A stretch of DNA of 33,288 nt from Gammaproteobacteria bacterium (GCA_013150915.1 JAADJE010000012.1:91820-125107); one strand, 5' to 3'. Numbered from the stretch's first letter, positions 8,189-16,493 are shown. The notes: a model not told the origin generated them from the sequence alone. Numbers and translations: made by a program.

Positions 8189-10096
8189 ATGAAACCCTAT
8201 TTTCTACTGCTTTGTACGTTGTTATTACCGATAACTGCAAATGCTTCAACTGATATTCAGCAGTTGTTACAACTCGTAGATTATATTGGTGTCGATTACT
8301 CAGGCGCTGTAAATGATGGTCAGATTACCCATGCCGGGGAATATGACGAAATGAGAGATTTTTCTAAAGCCATATTCGAGCAATCACAGTCATTAGCTGC
8401 CTCTGCACGAAAAGCTGAAATTGTAGAATTGTCGCGCCAGCTGATCACACAGGTAAAGGGAAAAGGGGAAGCGGTTGATATTAACAGGATAGCGGCTGCT
8501 ATCCGCAGCAATGTGATTGCTTCTTATGATGTTGCCGTTATCCCGGGACAAGCGCCCGATTTGCAGAGAGCGAAGCAGTTATATGTTGAGCAGTGCAGTA
8601 GTTGCCATGGAGATCGTGGTATGGGAGATGGCCCTGCAGCAATCAATATGGATCCACCACCTGTCGTTTTTACCGACTACAATCGTTATCGGGAACGAAC
8701 AGTATATGGCCTCTTTAATACGATAACTCAGGGTGTTGCCGGTACGCAGATGAAGGCCTACCCACAGCTAAATGATATCGATCGCTGGGGCCTGGCTTTT
8801 TTAACCAGTGCTATGGCTCAGACTGGTGAGTCAGTAAAGCAGGGGGGGGCCGTGTATGACAGGGATGGAATACGTCAGATTCCACTGGATCTGCTTAAGC
8901 TAACCACGACCACACCCGCACAAAGTGAAAAAAGTTACGGTATCGAAGGCCTGGCTTTAATGGCCTTTTTGCGTAGTCGACCGGATGTGTTATTTAGTCG
9001 TGGGAATGCAGCCTTGCTGACTTTCGCAAAAGAGGAAATGTCAGACAGTCTCGATGCCTATCAGAAGAATAAACCGAAGCTGGCATACAAATTAGCCGTG
9101 AAAGCTTATCTAGAAGGTTTTGAACTCATTGAAAATGGTCTCAATACCATTGATCCCGAACTTCGTGTGTCAATAGAAAAATCAATGACGGCCTATCGAA
9201 ACCTGATTCGTGACGGCCTGCCAGCAGCTGAACTTGAGGTAGAAACACACCGTATCCAGGCATTACTGCAAACGGCTGCAGATAAACTCGATAGAACTCG
9301 CCTCAGTGGTGGCGCTGCATATGCCAGTGCCATGGTTATACTGTTGCGCGAAGGCCTCGAAGCGCTGCTGGTTATTGCTGCACTTGCGGCATTTCTGATC
9401 AGGATTGATCGACGGGATGCATTAAAATGGTTGTATGGGGGTGTTTTTGTGGCACTGCTTCTGGGTGCGGTTACGTGGTGGGCATCGACATATGTAATAG
9501 ATATTTCCGGTATGCAGCGCGAAATAACAGAGGGTCTCGCTGCTCTGCTGGCTGCGGCTGTACTCTTTTACGTTGGTTTCTGGCTGCACAGTAAAACCGG
9601 TGCCACACAGTGGAAAGAATTTATCGAGAACAACATTCAAAAGGCGCTCGGTAAGAGTACACTTTGGGGCCTTAGCGGACTGGCATTTATTGCCGTCTAC
9701 CGTGAGATACTGGAAACAGTTCTGTTTTATCAGGCATTATGGATTCAAACTGAAAAGTCCGGCCAGCACATGATTTTTACCGGTTTCCTTGTTGCCTCTG
9801 CCATTCTGGCGGTAGTCACATGGATTATCCTGCGCTATTCTGCCCGTCTGCCGTTACGACAATTTTTTGCTGTTAGCAGTATTTTCATGTTTCTGATGGC
9901 AATTGTCTTTGCTGGGAAGGGAATAGCTGCTCTGCAGGAAGCAGGGGAACTGGGAATGAATCCTGTTAGTTTTCCAACCGTAGATTTATTAGGAATCTAT
10001 CCTAATATTCAGGGTCTGCTGGTACAATTAGCGTTGCTGATTGTTGCAATACTCATGTGGCTAAGGTCGAATAGGGCTAGCACTCAGGTAAGTTAG
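8189..10096 (+). CDS. FTR1-family iron permease fused to a cytochrome c domain
   Basis: This 635-aa protein has a signal peptide (residues 1-20), a periplasmic part with one c-type heme motif (CSSCH, residues 136-140, followed by GDRGMGDGPAA), a helical linker, and a C-terminal seven-helix FTR1 permease domain. Two REXXE iron-binding motifs characteristic of Ftr1/EfeU are present: REGLE at 387-391 and REILE at 505-509. Known relatives import iron, with oxidation or electron transfer on the outer side. The fused heme domain could carry electrons from iron being oxidised or reduced during uptake (inference). The promoter just upstream carries a Fur-like box. The ATG at 8189 has a weak ribosome binding site but gives a clean signal peptide. 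Confidence 0.93.
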   Translation: MKPYFLLLCTLLLPITANASTDIQQLLQLVDYIGVDYSGAVNDGQITHAGEYDEMRDFSKAIFEQSQSLAASARKAEIVELSRQLITQVKGKGEAVDINRIAAAIRSNVIASYDVAVIPGQAPDLQRAKQLYVEQCSSCHGDRGMGDGPAAINMDPPPVVFTDYNRYRERTVYGLFNTITQGVAGTQMKAYPQLNDIDRWGLAFLTSAMAQTGESVKQGGAVYDRDGIRQIPLDLLKLTTTTPAQSEKSYGIEGLALMAFLRSRPDVLFSRGNAALLTFAKEEMSDSLDAYQKNKPKLAYKLAVKAYLEGFELIENGLNTIDPELRVSIEKSMTAYRNLIRDGLPAAELEVETHRIQALLQTAADKLDRTRLSGGAAYASAMVILLREGLEALLVIAALAAFLIRIDRRDALKWLYGGVFVALLLGAVTWWASTYVIDISGMQREITEGLAALLAAAVLFYVGFWLHSKTGATQWKEFIENNIQKALGKSTLWGLSGLAFIAVYREILETVLFYQALWIQTEKSGQHMIFTGFLVASAILAVVTWIILRYSARLPLRQFFAVSSIFMFLMAIVFAGKGIAALQEAGELGMNPVSFPTVDLLGIYPNIQGLLVQLALLIVAILMWLRSNRASTQVS

Positions 10097-10161
10097 CACC
10101 TGTTGATGCCGCCAGTTCTGTGTACGTATGAGGGCAGCCCGAACAATACAAGGAGAAATAT

Positions 10162-10551
10162 ATGTATGCTTTTTCAACCACTACCAGTAAATCCTATGAT
10201 GAGGCAGTAGCCGATGTCACAGAGGCTTTAAAGGAACAGGGCTTCGGGGTGCTGACTGAAATTGACGTCAGTGCCGTTCTAAAAAAGAAACTGGATATCG
10301 ATAAACGTCCGTATATTATTCTCGGTGCCTGTAACCCGGTACTGGCTAATCAAGCGATGGAAGCTGAACCCGATATTGGACTTTTATTGCCCTGTAACGT
10401 TGTTGTCAGGGAGGAAGAAGATGGCAGTATTACCGTTGCGTTTATGGATCCATCCGCTATTCTTGCACTGGTCGATAACCCCGTTATTCCCGCACTGGCA
10501 GCTGAGGTGCGCAGCCGGTTGAAAAAAGTTTGTGATGCTATAGCACCCTGA
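10162..10551 (+). CDS. DUF302 domain protein
   Basis: This 129-aa soluble protein belongs to the DUF302 family, recognised by the YDEAVADVTEALKEQGFGVL opening, the GACNP segment and the LLPCNVVV strand. The two cysteines in GACNP and LLPCN are in the positions usual for the group. The biochemical role is unknown; these proteins often lie beside cytochromes or redox genes. A strong AAGGAG sits upstream of the ATG. It lies between two cytochrome c fusion genes, probably in the same transcription unit as the FTR1 gene 65 bases upstream. Confidence 0.88.
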   Translation: MYAFSTTTSKSYDEAVADVTEALKEQGFGVLTEIDVSAVLKKKLDIDKRPYIILGACNPVLANQAMEAEPDIGLLLPCNVVVREEEDGSITVAFMDPSAILALVDNPVIPALAAEVRSRLKKVCDAIAP

Positions 10552-10597
10552 CACCACACTCTGATTTGGACCTCTATCTGTACACTTGGGTTCGTTT

Positions 10598-11734
10598 ATG
10601 ATCCAGAAAGCTTTATTACTGTTTATTTATGGGTATTTGCTTGTTCCCAATCTGTCCTATGCGGCGGCAAGATGGTACTCAGATGACCAGGTAACTAAGG
10701 GCGCGAGCTTATATGCCAGTTACTGTGCTGGATGCCACAAGGCAAACGCAGAGGGAACCAAAAACTGGCGCAAAACAGGCAGCAATGGTAAATATCCACC
10801 ACCGCCACTTAATGGCACAGCACATGCCTGGCACCATTCGATAAAAGTTTTGGGCAGTACTATCCGGAATGGAGGCATTAAGCTTGGTGGTACCATGCCC
10901 GCATTTAAAGATAAACTTGATGCCGGACAGACACTGGATGTCATCGCCTTTTTCCAGTCCAAATGGAACGATAAAGCTTATTCAGCATGGCTGAAACGAA
11001 ACCCGATCCCTCAACAGGAGAAAGTATCTGTTAGAAGGAACGTTGCCGGTAAAAATAAGACCGGAGATCCTCGCACAGTCAACCTGCAAAAACTTTTACC
11101 CGGTAGAACCATCAGTACACCCGAAAAAACACCTGTAAATGGAATTTACCGGGTAAGGATAGGAAATAAATTTGCCTATGTTACGGAAGACGGAGAGTAT
11201 GCCCTGGTGGGTAATCTCCTGGATCTAAAGAATGGTATCAATCTTACTCAGCAGGCACAGGCCAGAGAAAATATTCCTCTACTGAGATCATTTCCCGAAA
11301 AAGAGTTAATTATTTTCAGGGCAGAAGGTAAAGAAAAGGCCACCATCAGTGTCTTTTCTGATACCAGTTGCCCCTTTTGCAAGAAATTTCACAGGGAAGT
11401 TCCACAATTACAGAAAGCCGGTGTGAGTGTGCGCTATATACCCTTTCCCAGAGGGCTAGATAAAGGTCCGGGATATAAAGATATGTTATCGGTTTGGTGT
11501 TCGGCGGATCGAAATAGGGCAATAAATATCGCAATGGGTATTAGCAAGGGTAAGCTAGAAAATAGAAACTGCGGTGCTGACAAGGTTCTTCGAGCAGGTT
11601 TTGAGTTAGGTAAGCGGCTTGGTGTGCAAGGAACACCAACCCTGTATTTACCCGATGGATCTTCGATACGCGGGTACGTGACGGCACAAAAAATTATTGA
11701 GAGCCTCACCCGAAAGAAAATTATACGGCAATAG
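10598..11734 (+). CDS. Cytochrome c-DsbC fusion, periplasmic disulfide isomerase-like
   Basis: This 378-aa exported protein has two parts. After a signal peptide (residues 1-23) comes a monoheme cytochrome c domain with CAGCH at 43-47 and a likely axial methionine near Met100 (GGTMPAF). Residues about 160-378 match DsbC/DsbG: the N-terminal dimerisation segment (GIYRVRIGNKFAYVTEDGEY), the thioredoxin-like active site CPFC (258-261), the second cysteine pair seen in DsbC (Cys301, Cys325), and the cis-proline loop GTPT (345-348). It would isomerise or reduce disulfides with electrons possibly exchanged through heme (inference). I chose the ATG at 10598, which starts the signal peptide, over an in-frame TTG at 10586. 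Confidence 0.9.
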   Translation: MIQKALLLFIYGYLLVPNLSYAAARWYSDDQVTKGASLYASYCAGCHKANAEGTKNWRKTGSNGKYPPPPLNGTAHAWHHSIKVLGSTIRNGGIKLGGTMPAFKDKLDAGQTLDVIAFFQSKWNDKAYSAWLKRNPIPQQEKVSVRRNVAGKNKTGDPRTVNLQKLLPGRTISTPEKTPVNGIYRVRIGNKFAYVTEDGEYALVGNLLDLKNGINLTQQAQARENIPLLRSFPEKELIIFRAEGKEKATISVFSDTSCPFCKKFHREVPQLQKAGVSVRYIPFPRGLDKGPGYKDMLSVWCSADRNRAINIAMGISKGKLENRNCGADKVLRAGFELGKRLGVQGTPTLYLPDGSSIRGYVTAQKIIESLTRKKIIRQ

Positions 11735-11784
11735 GCAGATGTCGAGACAGGTTTTTTTGTTAATGAGCAAAGATAAAGAAGGCT

Positions 11785-12558
11785 TTGTTAAATAACCTTA
11801 AACGCTGGTATCGATCTACGGTGCTGCGCGATACACGTATCCCATTTCAGCTCTGGCAACAGAGTACCCGCATGCTTTCTTTGTTTAATCGGCTCAATAC
11901 CAGGCAACTTACCCGTTTACGTAAGCTGACTGGACTTTTCCTGCATGAAAAACAGTTTACTGCAGCCGCAGGGATGGCGCTGTCAGACAAGATGAGAGTG
12001 CAGATTGCTGCCCAGGCCTGCCTGCTGATTCTAAACAGAAATCTTAGCGATTTTGATGGTTGGTATGAAATTATTGTGTACCCCGATGCCTTTATTGTTG
12101 AATATGAACACGTTGATGAAGCCGGTGTATTGCACAGTTCAGAACGAACATTGGGTGGTGAGGCGTGGGGGAAAGGGCCGGTCATCCTTTCATGGGCAGA
12201 TGCGGATCCGGAAGGGCAAGGCGCACGTCATTTTGGATCCAATGTTGTGCTGCATGAATTTGCCCATAAACTGGATATGCTAAACGGTGTTGCAAATGGA
12301 ATGCCGGTATTAAATAAAGATATGAAGAGAGAGGACTGGACCCGTATATTTAGCTGTGCATATGAACGTTTGCTCAGAGAGCTGGAACACGGATATCATG
12401 TTTCTATTGATCCTTACGCTGCCCAAAGTCCCGCGGAGTTTTTTGCCGTGGTATCAGAATACTTCTTTATGGCACCCGAATTTTTACAAAAACATTACCC
12501 CGGTATATACCGGGAGGTGTCTTTGTACTACCGCCAGAACCCATTGAAACAGGTTTAA
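11785..12558 (+). CDS. mtfA: MtfA-family M90 zinc peptidase
   Basis: This 257-aa cytoplasmic protein of the MtfA family (peptidase M90) has the zinc motif HEFAH at residues 157-161, followed by KLDMLNG. The downstream acidic ligand region is AEFFAVVSEYFF. In E. coli MtfA binds the Mlc repressor and so affects glucose PTS control; its own substrate is not settled. The chain length matches the family. The only in-frame upstream start is a TTG at 11785, preceded closely by AAAGAAGG. An ATG at 11763 is in a different frame and stops after ten codons. A palindromic element lies just after the stop. Confidence 0.9.
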   Translation: MLNNLKRWYRSTVLRDTRIPFQLWQQSTRMLSLFNRLNTRQLTRLRKLTGLFLHEKQFTAAAGMALSDKMRVQIAAQACLLILNRNLSDFDGWYEIIVYPDAFIVEYEHVDEAGVLHSSERTLGGEAWGKGPVILSWADADPEGQGARHFGSNVVLHEFAHKLDMLNGVANGMPVLNKDMKREDWTRIFSCAYERLLRELEHGYHVSIDPYAAQSPAEFFAVVSEYFFMAPEFLQKHYPGIYREVSLYYRQNPLKQV

Positions 12559-12565
12559 GAAAACA

Positions 12566-12747
12566 TTAAGGAACCTCTGATTAATTCTGGACGAAGTGGA
12601 TTGCGATCTAAAATATTCAGATTTGAGGCGGAAATCGCACGTAATAGCTGGCTATTGCGAAGGTTTCCAACGAAAAAGCTGGATATTTTAGGCGTGGATA
12701 TTTTAGGCGTAAGATACGAGTTCATGAATTAATCAGAGGTTCCTTAA
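12566..12747. mobile_element. MITE-like palindromic element with perfect 22-bp terminal inverted repeats
   Basis: The ends 12566-12587 and 12726-12747 are exact reverse complements over 22 bases; the inner 20 read AAGGAACCTCTGATTAATTC. The outermost TTAA could be a 4-bp target duplication, as in IS5-type insertions. Inside are a second inverted pair (CTAAAATATTCAG at 12608-12620, CTGGATATTTTAG at 12679-12691), a central hairpin around 12640-12659 (CGTAATAGC-TG-GCTATTGCG), and a tandem 15-mer, GGATATTTTAGGCGT, at 12681-12695 and 12696-12710. There is no coding capacity. It fits a non-autonomous element moved by a transposase elsewhere. It could also end transcription of mtfA by folding. Confidence 0.85.
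12681..12710 (+). repeat. Perfect 15-bp tandem duplication inside the MITE-like element
   Basis: GGATATTTTAGGCGT occurs twice back to back without mismatch. Only the first copy is needed to pair with the left arm at 12608-12620, so the second copy looks like a recent slip-strand duplication. Copy number may differ between elements elsewhere in the genome. Confidence 0.9.
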
Positions 12748-12875
12748 TTGTTGTATGCTCAACATATGCTTAATAACACCTCTATTGGTTGGCGCTATTA
12801 ATTAATGAATGTGACAGGAAAAATAGAATTAATTAGAATTCTAAATTTGATAACAGCCAGTGACTGTTTAGAAGG

Positions 12876-13655
12876 ATGAAATATCCAAGGATTACAGCCC
12901 AACAGGTAATACTTCGTATTGCGGTCGTCATTTCGGCGGCAGAATTCTTCATAATGCTTTCGTTGGAGGCCTATCCATACACTTTCTCTCATACGACAGA
13001 AGCTGTGCTCGATGTAGTATTACTGGTTTTAGTATCCTCACCGGTCATTTATTACTGGATAATAAACCCATTCAAGCGAGAACGTGACGAGGCCATTATC
13101 GAACTTGCCGATATGGCCTACAGTGACCCACTCACCGGCCTGCCAAATCGCAGAGCTTTCCTGAAATATATGGAACAAACACTTGCAGAATGTGCCAGGC
13201 ATCATATTCACGCCGCTCTGATTCTGATCGATCTTGATGAATTTAAATGTGTAAATGACAGCTATGGGCATGAGGCAGGTGATGCCGTACTTATTGAAGT
13301 TGGACAACGGTTACGAAATGGTATGAGGAAAGAGGATGTTGTCAGCAGGGTTGGTGGAGATGAATTTATAATTCTGATAAAACAACTCAATGATGTGAAC
13401 GTCAAGGCAGCGAAGGAGGCCATGGCTTTTGCAGAAAAAATCAAGCGTTCGCTGGCAGAGCCCGTCAAATATAAGAAAAAAATTATTCCACTGGATTCCA
13501 GCCTGGGTGTAAATCTACTGGGTTCTGAGACCTACAAAATTGAGGCAGAAATACGTAAAGCCGATATAGCAATGTATCATGCCAAACGGATGGGGAGAGG
13601 GCATGTGGTCATGTATGACTCTTCGATGGTGAGTCGAGAAACAAGTCGTAATTAG
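12876..13655 (+). CDS. Membrane-bound diguanylate cyclase (GGDEF domain)
   Basis: This 259-aa protein has two N-terminal transmembrane helices (about residues 8-30 and 42-62) with a short extracytoplasmic loop and no recognisable sensor domain. A GGDEF domain follows from about residue 80. The active site is GGDEF at 160-164, and an RxxD inhibitory site (RKED, 151-154) sits exactly five residues before it, so both catalysis and product inhibition look intact. It should make cyclic di-GMP from two GTP. The SDPLTGLPNRRAF motif marks the domain start. No EAL domain is present. The ATG at 12876 follows GAAGG. Confidence 0.93.
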   Translation: MKYPRITAQQVILRIAVVISAAEFFIMLSLEAYPYTFSHTTEAVLDVVLLVLVSSPVIYYWIINPFKRERDEAIIELADMAYSDPLTGLPNRRAFLKYMEQTLAECARHHIHAALILIDLDEFKCVNDSYGHEAGDAVLIEVGQRLRNGMRKEDVVSRVGGDEFIILIKQLNDVNVKAAKEAMAFAEKIKRSLAEPVKYKKKIIPLDSSLGVNLLGSETYKIEAEIRKADIAMYHAKRMGRGHVVMYDSSMVSRETSRN

Positions 13656-13825
13656 ATACCTGAAGGCAGCGCTATCCGCTGATGGCACAGTGGCTGGGGC
13701 TGAACAGGTAGCGATAAAGCCCTCATATCCGCATCAGAACGGGCACAGTCAGAAGTAAAGTGGCTAAAAAACGGTTAATGATCCCACCCAGTAGTGTTTT
13801 ATAAAGGGGGGTAATTCTATTAATA

Positions 13826-14488
13826 TTACTGTTCTTCCACGGGCATACCAGCGTGTTTCCATTCTGGAAAACCCTCCTCCATCCTTCTTGCAGTTCTGCC
13901 GTGTTTTCTGAGCTCTGCTACGGCATCAAAGGCCAGTACGCAATGCGGTCCACGACAATAGGCTACTATTTCCTGTACAGTGTCCAGTTCATTAAGGCGC
14001 TTTTTTAATTCTGATAACGGAACATTGATGGCGCCGGGGACATGGCCAGCGTTGAACTCCTCTGTTGGTCTAACGTCAATGACTGTTACCAGGCCATTAT
14101 TCACACGATCTAATAGCTCTTCGCGGGCAATGGGTTCAAGGTTGTCCTTTATTGTCAGGTAACTATCAACCAATTTACCCACATCAGCAAGCTCTCTTTC
14201 CGCAACCCGGCGAAGCGAGCTAAGGAGGTCTACGACATCGTCGCTGCTGAGCCTGTAAAAGACTTTAAGTCCCTCCTTCCGAGAGGTCACTAACCCAGAC
14301 TGTCGGAGTTGTTGTAAATGTTGTGAGGTATTTGCCACAGAGAGACCAGATACTCTGGCCAGCTCATCTACACTACGTTCTCCCTGCGCAAGGAACTCGA
14401 GCAACTCGAGACGATTGCCGTTGGCCAGTGCTTTACCTACACGGGCAAACTGACTAAATAGATTCTGCTTAAAGTTTCCGCTTGACAT
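13826..14488 (-). CDS. ArsR-family regulator fused to a rhodanese domain
   Basis: This 220-aa protein has an N-terminal winged helix of the ArsR type (about residues 15-95; recognition helix near SVANTSQHLQQLRQSGLV) and a C-terminal rhodanese domain (about 122-218). The rhodanese active loop is CRGPHC (Cys178, Cys183). The DNA-binding part has no cysteine at all, so the classic ArsR metal site and the BigR/SqrR dithiol are absent. Any thiol or persulfide sensing must lie in the rhodanese part (inference). I chose the ATG at 14488, which gives MSSGNFKQNLF; the frame is open 23 codons further but these lie in the divergent promoter region. It diverges from the arsenic-island genes. Confidence 0.92.
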   Translation of the reverse strand: MSSGNFKQNLFSQFARVGKALANGNRLELLEFLAQGERSVDELARVSGLSVANTSQHLQQLRQSGLVTSRKEGLKVFYRLSSDDVVDLLSSLRRVAERELADVGKLVDSYLTIKDNLEPIAREELLDRVNNGLVTVIDVRPTEEFNAGHVPGAINVPLSELKKRLNELDTVQEIVAYCRGPHCVLAFDAVAELRKHGRTARRMEEGFPEWKHAGMPVEEQ

Positions 14489-14524
14489 ATTATTAAATGC
14501 CTGTATCCTTTTCAAGTAGTTAAT

Positions 14525-14562
14525 TGAATAGTAGACTATAACGGGTATTATAGCCACTATTG
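14525..14562. promoter_or_regulatory. Divergent regulatory region with nested inverted repeats
   Basis: A dyad CTATAA at 14537-14542 and TTATAG at 14549-14554 (6-base gap) is flanked by a second pair, AATAGT at 14528-14533 and ACTATT at 14557-14562, off by one base in spacing. A plus-strand promoter candidate, TTGAAT at 14525-14530 and TATTAT at 14547-14552 (16-base spacer), lies across it. It sits between the ArsR-rhodanese gene and the desaturase gene, the place expected for an operator used by that regulator. The binding claim is an inference. Confidence 0.55.
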
Positions 14563-14611
14563 AACATATTCAGCAACTTGTTTGCTATTTGGAATGAATT
14601 GGAGCCGAGCA

Positions 14612-15490
14612 ATGAACCTGGAAGAATTTATTATGTCAAACGAGAAGTCTATACGGATGGGGTTCTTCTTTGGTGTGTTGGTGATGATGGCTCTGTGGGA
14701 GATAGCTGCACCGAGGCGTAAGCTCACAGTATCCAAGACATTGCGCTGGATCAACAACCTTGGCCTGGTGTTTCTTAATTCATTCATTCTACGCCTGCTA
14801 TTCCCCGCGGCTGCCATCGGTGTCGCCGTGACGGCAAGTCAGCAGGGTTGGGGACTGTTCAATGTCTATGAACTTCCACTTTATGTCACTGTAATTGTAT
14901 CGGTCGTGATTATGGATTTCGTTATTTATGTCCAGCATGTCATGGTGCATGCCATTCCGATTCTGTGGCGTTTGCATCGAGTTCATCATGCTGACCCAAA
15001 CTTCGATGTGACGACGGGCGCACGATTTCATACGCTGGAAATTGTCCTTTCAATGCTGATCAAGTTTGCCACCATCCTGCTGCTAGGCCCACCCGTGGTT
15101 GCCGTTATTCTCTTTGAGATCATTCTTAATATTACCGCCATGTTTAACCACGGCAATATTGGTTTGCCACCAGCCCTCGATCGTGTTCTACGCTGGATCG
15201 TTGTAACTCCAGATATGCATAGAGTACATCATTCGGTCGAGGATGATGAAGCCAATAGTAATTTCGGCTTCAGCCTGACATGGTGGGACCGTTTATTCGG
15301 CACCTATCGCAATCAGCCGCGCGGTGGACATAAAGAGATGACTATCGGTATCCATAACTATCGTGATACAAAAGATATTTCATGGATTACCGGTATGTTG
15401 CTGCTTCCATTTCGAGGAAAAATTTCCGAGTACGCAATAAATCGTCGTCAATGGAGTGGTGCAAATGAGGTTATAACGGATGAAAAATAA
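14612..15490 (+). CDS. Sterol desaturase/fatty acid hydroxylase-family membrane protein
   Basis: This 292-aa integral membrane di-iron oxygenase family protein has the histidine clusters of the family: HVMVH and LHRVHHAD in the middle, NHGN further on, and MHRVHHSVEDDEANSNFG near the end. Relatives hydroxylate or desaturate lipids; the substrate here is unknown. I chose the ATG at 14612 (MNLEEFIMSN), preceded by GGAG, over the in-frame TTG at 14582. It is the first gene of the rightward arsenic-island train and overlaps the next gene by 11 bases, so they are translated together. A role in altering the lipid part of an arsenic-containing lipid is possible but unproven. Confidence 0.88.
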   Translation: MNLEEFIMSNEKSIRMGFFFGVLVMMALWEIAAPRRKLTVSKTLRWINNLGLVFLNSFILRLLFPAAAIGVAVTASQQGWGLFNVYELPLYVTVIVSVVIMDFVIYVQHVMVHAIPILWRLHRVHHADPNFDVTTGARFHTLEIVLSMLIKFATILLLGPPVVAVILFEIILNITAMFNHGNIGLPPALDRVLRWIVVTPDMHRVHHSVEDDEANSNFGFSLTWWDRLFGTYRNQPRGGHKEMTIGIHNYRDTKDISWITGMLLLPFRGKISEYAINRRQWSGANEVITDEK

Positions 15491-16442
15491 ACTGATTCGC
15501 ATCGGTCTGTTTCTTTTACTGGCAACAGGTATTGCATTTGCCATCATTTATCGAGATCAGTTCAATGCTGAGATACTGGAAAACTGGGTAAAAGAGGCAG
15601 GTGCGGCGGGTCCTGTTATTTATATTTTAATCTATGCAGTGGGTACCCTGTTTTTTTTACCGGGTTCAGTACTGACGTTGACAGGTGGGGCCTTGTTCGG
15701 CCCGGTAATGGGAACCTTTGTTAATCTAACTGGAGCGACCCTGGGCGCATTGGGATCCTTCCTGGTTGCACGTTATCTGGCACACGAATGGGTAGAAAAC
15801 AAGACAGGAGGACGTATCAAAACATTGATGGATGGGGTGGAGGCTGAGGGCTGGAGGTTTGTCGCCTTTGTCCGACTTGTTCCCCTGTTCCCGTTTAATC
15901 TTTTGAATTATGCACTGGGTTTGACGCCTATCAAACTTCTCCATTATGTCGTAGCGACATACGTCTTTATGTTGCCGGGAGCAATTGCCTATACCTATCT
16001 TGGTTATGCCGGTCGTGAAGCGATCGGAGGCGGTGAAAGCTTAATTCAGAAAGGCCTGCTGGCACTGAGTTTACTTGCGCTCATTGCCTTTCTGCCACGC
16101 CTGATTGGCAAGATGCGCCAGGGACCAACAATTGATATTCCAGAACTTAAAAACCGATTGGACGCAAATGAAATACTGTTACTTGATGTGCGTACTGCTG
16201 AGGAATTTGTTGGTGAGCAGGGCCATATTGAAGGTGCACTGAATATTCCTGTCGAAGAATTATCAAAGCGGATCGATGAATTAACTGATTACATTGAACG
16301 CTCAATTGCAATTGTATGCCGAACTGACAGGCGTTCGGCCAGGGCGGCATTACTTCTGGCTGAACACGGTTTCCATGATGTTCATGTTGTACGTGGTGGA
16401 ATAACCAAGTGGATTGCAGCGCATCTGGCGGTAGTGCATTGA
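15480..16442 (+). CDS. TVP38/DedA-like membrane protein fused to rhodanese
   Basis: This 320-aa protein has residues 1-212 forming a TVP38/TMEM64 (SNARE-associated, VTT) membrane domain: first helix about 5-23, the FLPGSVLTLTGGALFG motif at 59-74, and VRLVPLFPFNLLNYALG at 131-147. Residues about 215-318 form a rhodanese domain with DVRTAEEF and the active cysteine Cys280 in IVCRTDRRS. VTT proteins act in lipid or small-ion movement across membranes; the rhodanese part would handle sulfane sulfur on the cytoplasmic side. TVP38-type proteins are common companions of mercuric-reductase-like flavoproteins, as here. The start overlaps the desaturase gene by 11 bases. Confidence 0.92.
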   Translation: MKNKLIRIGLFLLLATGIAFAIIYRDQFNAEILENWVKEAGAAGPVIYILIYAVGTLFFLPGSVLTLTGGALFGPVMGTFVNLTGATLGALGSFLVARYLAHEWVENKTGGRIKTLMDGVEAEGWRFVAFVRLVPLFPFNLLNYALGLTPIKLLHYVVATYVFMLPGAIAYTYLGYAGREAIGGGESLIQKGLLALSLLALIAFLPRLIGKMRQGPTIDIPELKNRLDANEILLLDVRTAEEFVGEQGHIEGALNIPVEELSKRIDELTDYIERSIAIVCRTDRRSARAALLLAEHGFHDVHVVRGGITKWIAAHLAVVH

Positions 16443-16493
16443 ACCGTTGATTTTACATTTACAAGTGCCGACATACCGGCAAAGGAGAGCAAC

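Noticed and set aside
12566-12747. An insertion sequence with a transposase
   Set aside because: The element is only 182 bases and has no coding capacity, so it can only be a non-autonomous type.
14489-14557. 23-codon N-terminal extension of the ArsR-rhodanese protein
   Set aside because: These bases hold the inverted repeats and promoter candidate of the divergent region, and the sequence does not resemble ArsR N-termini.
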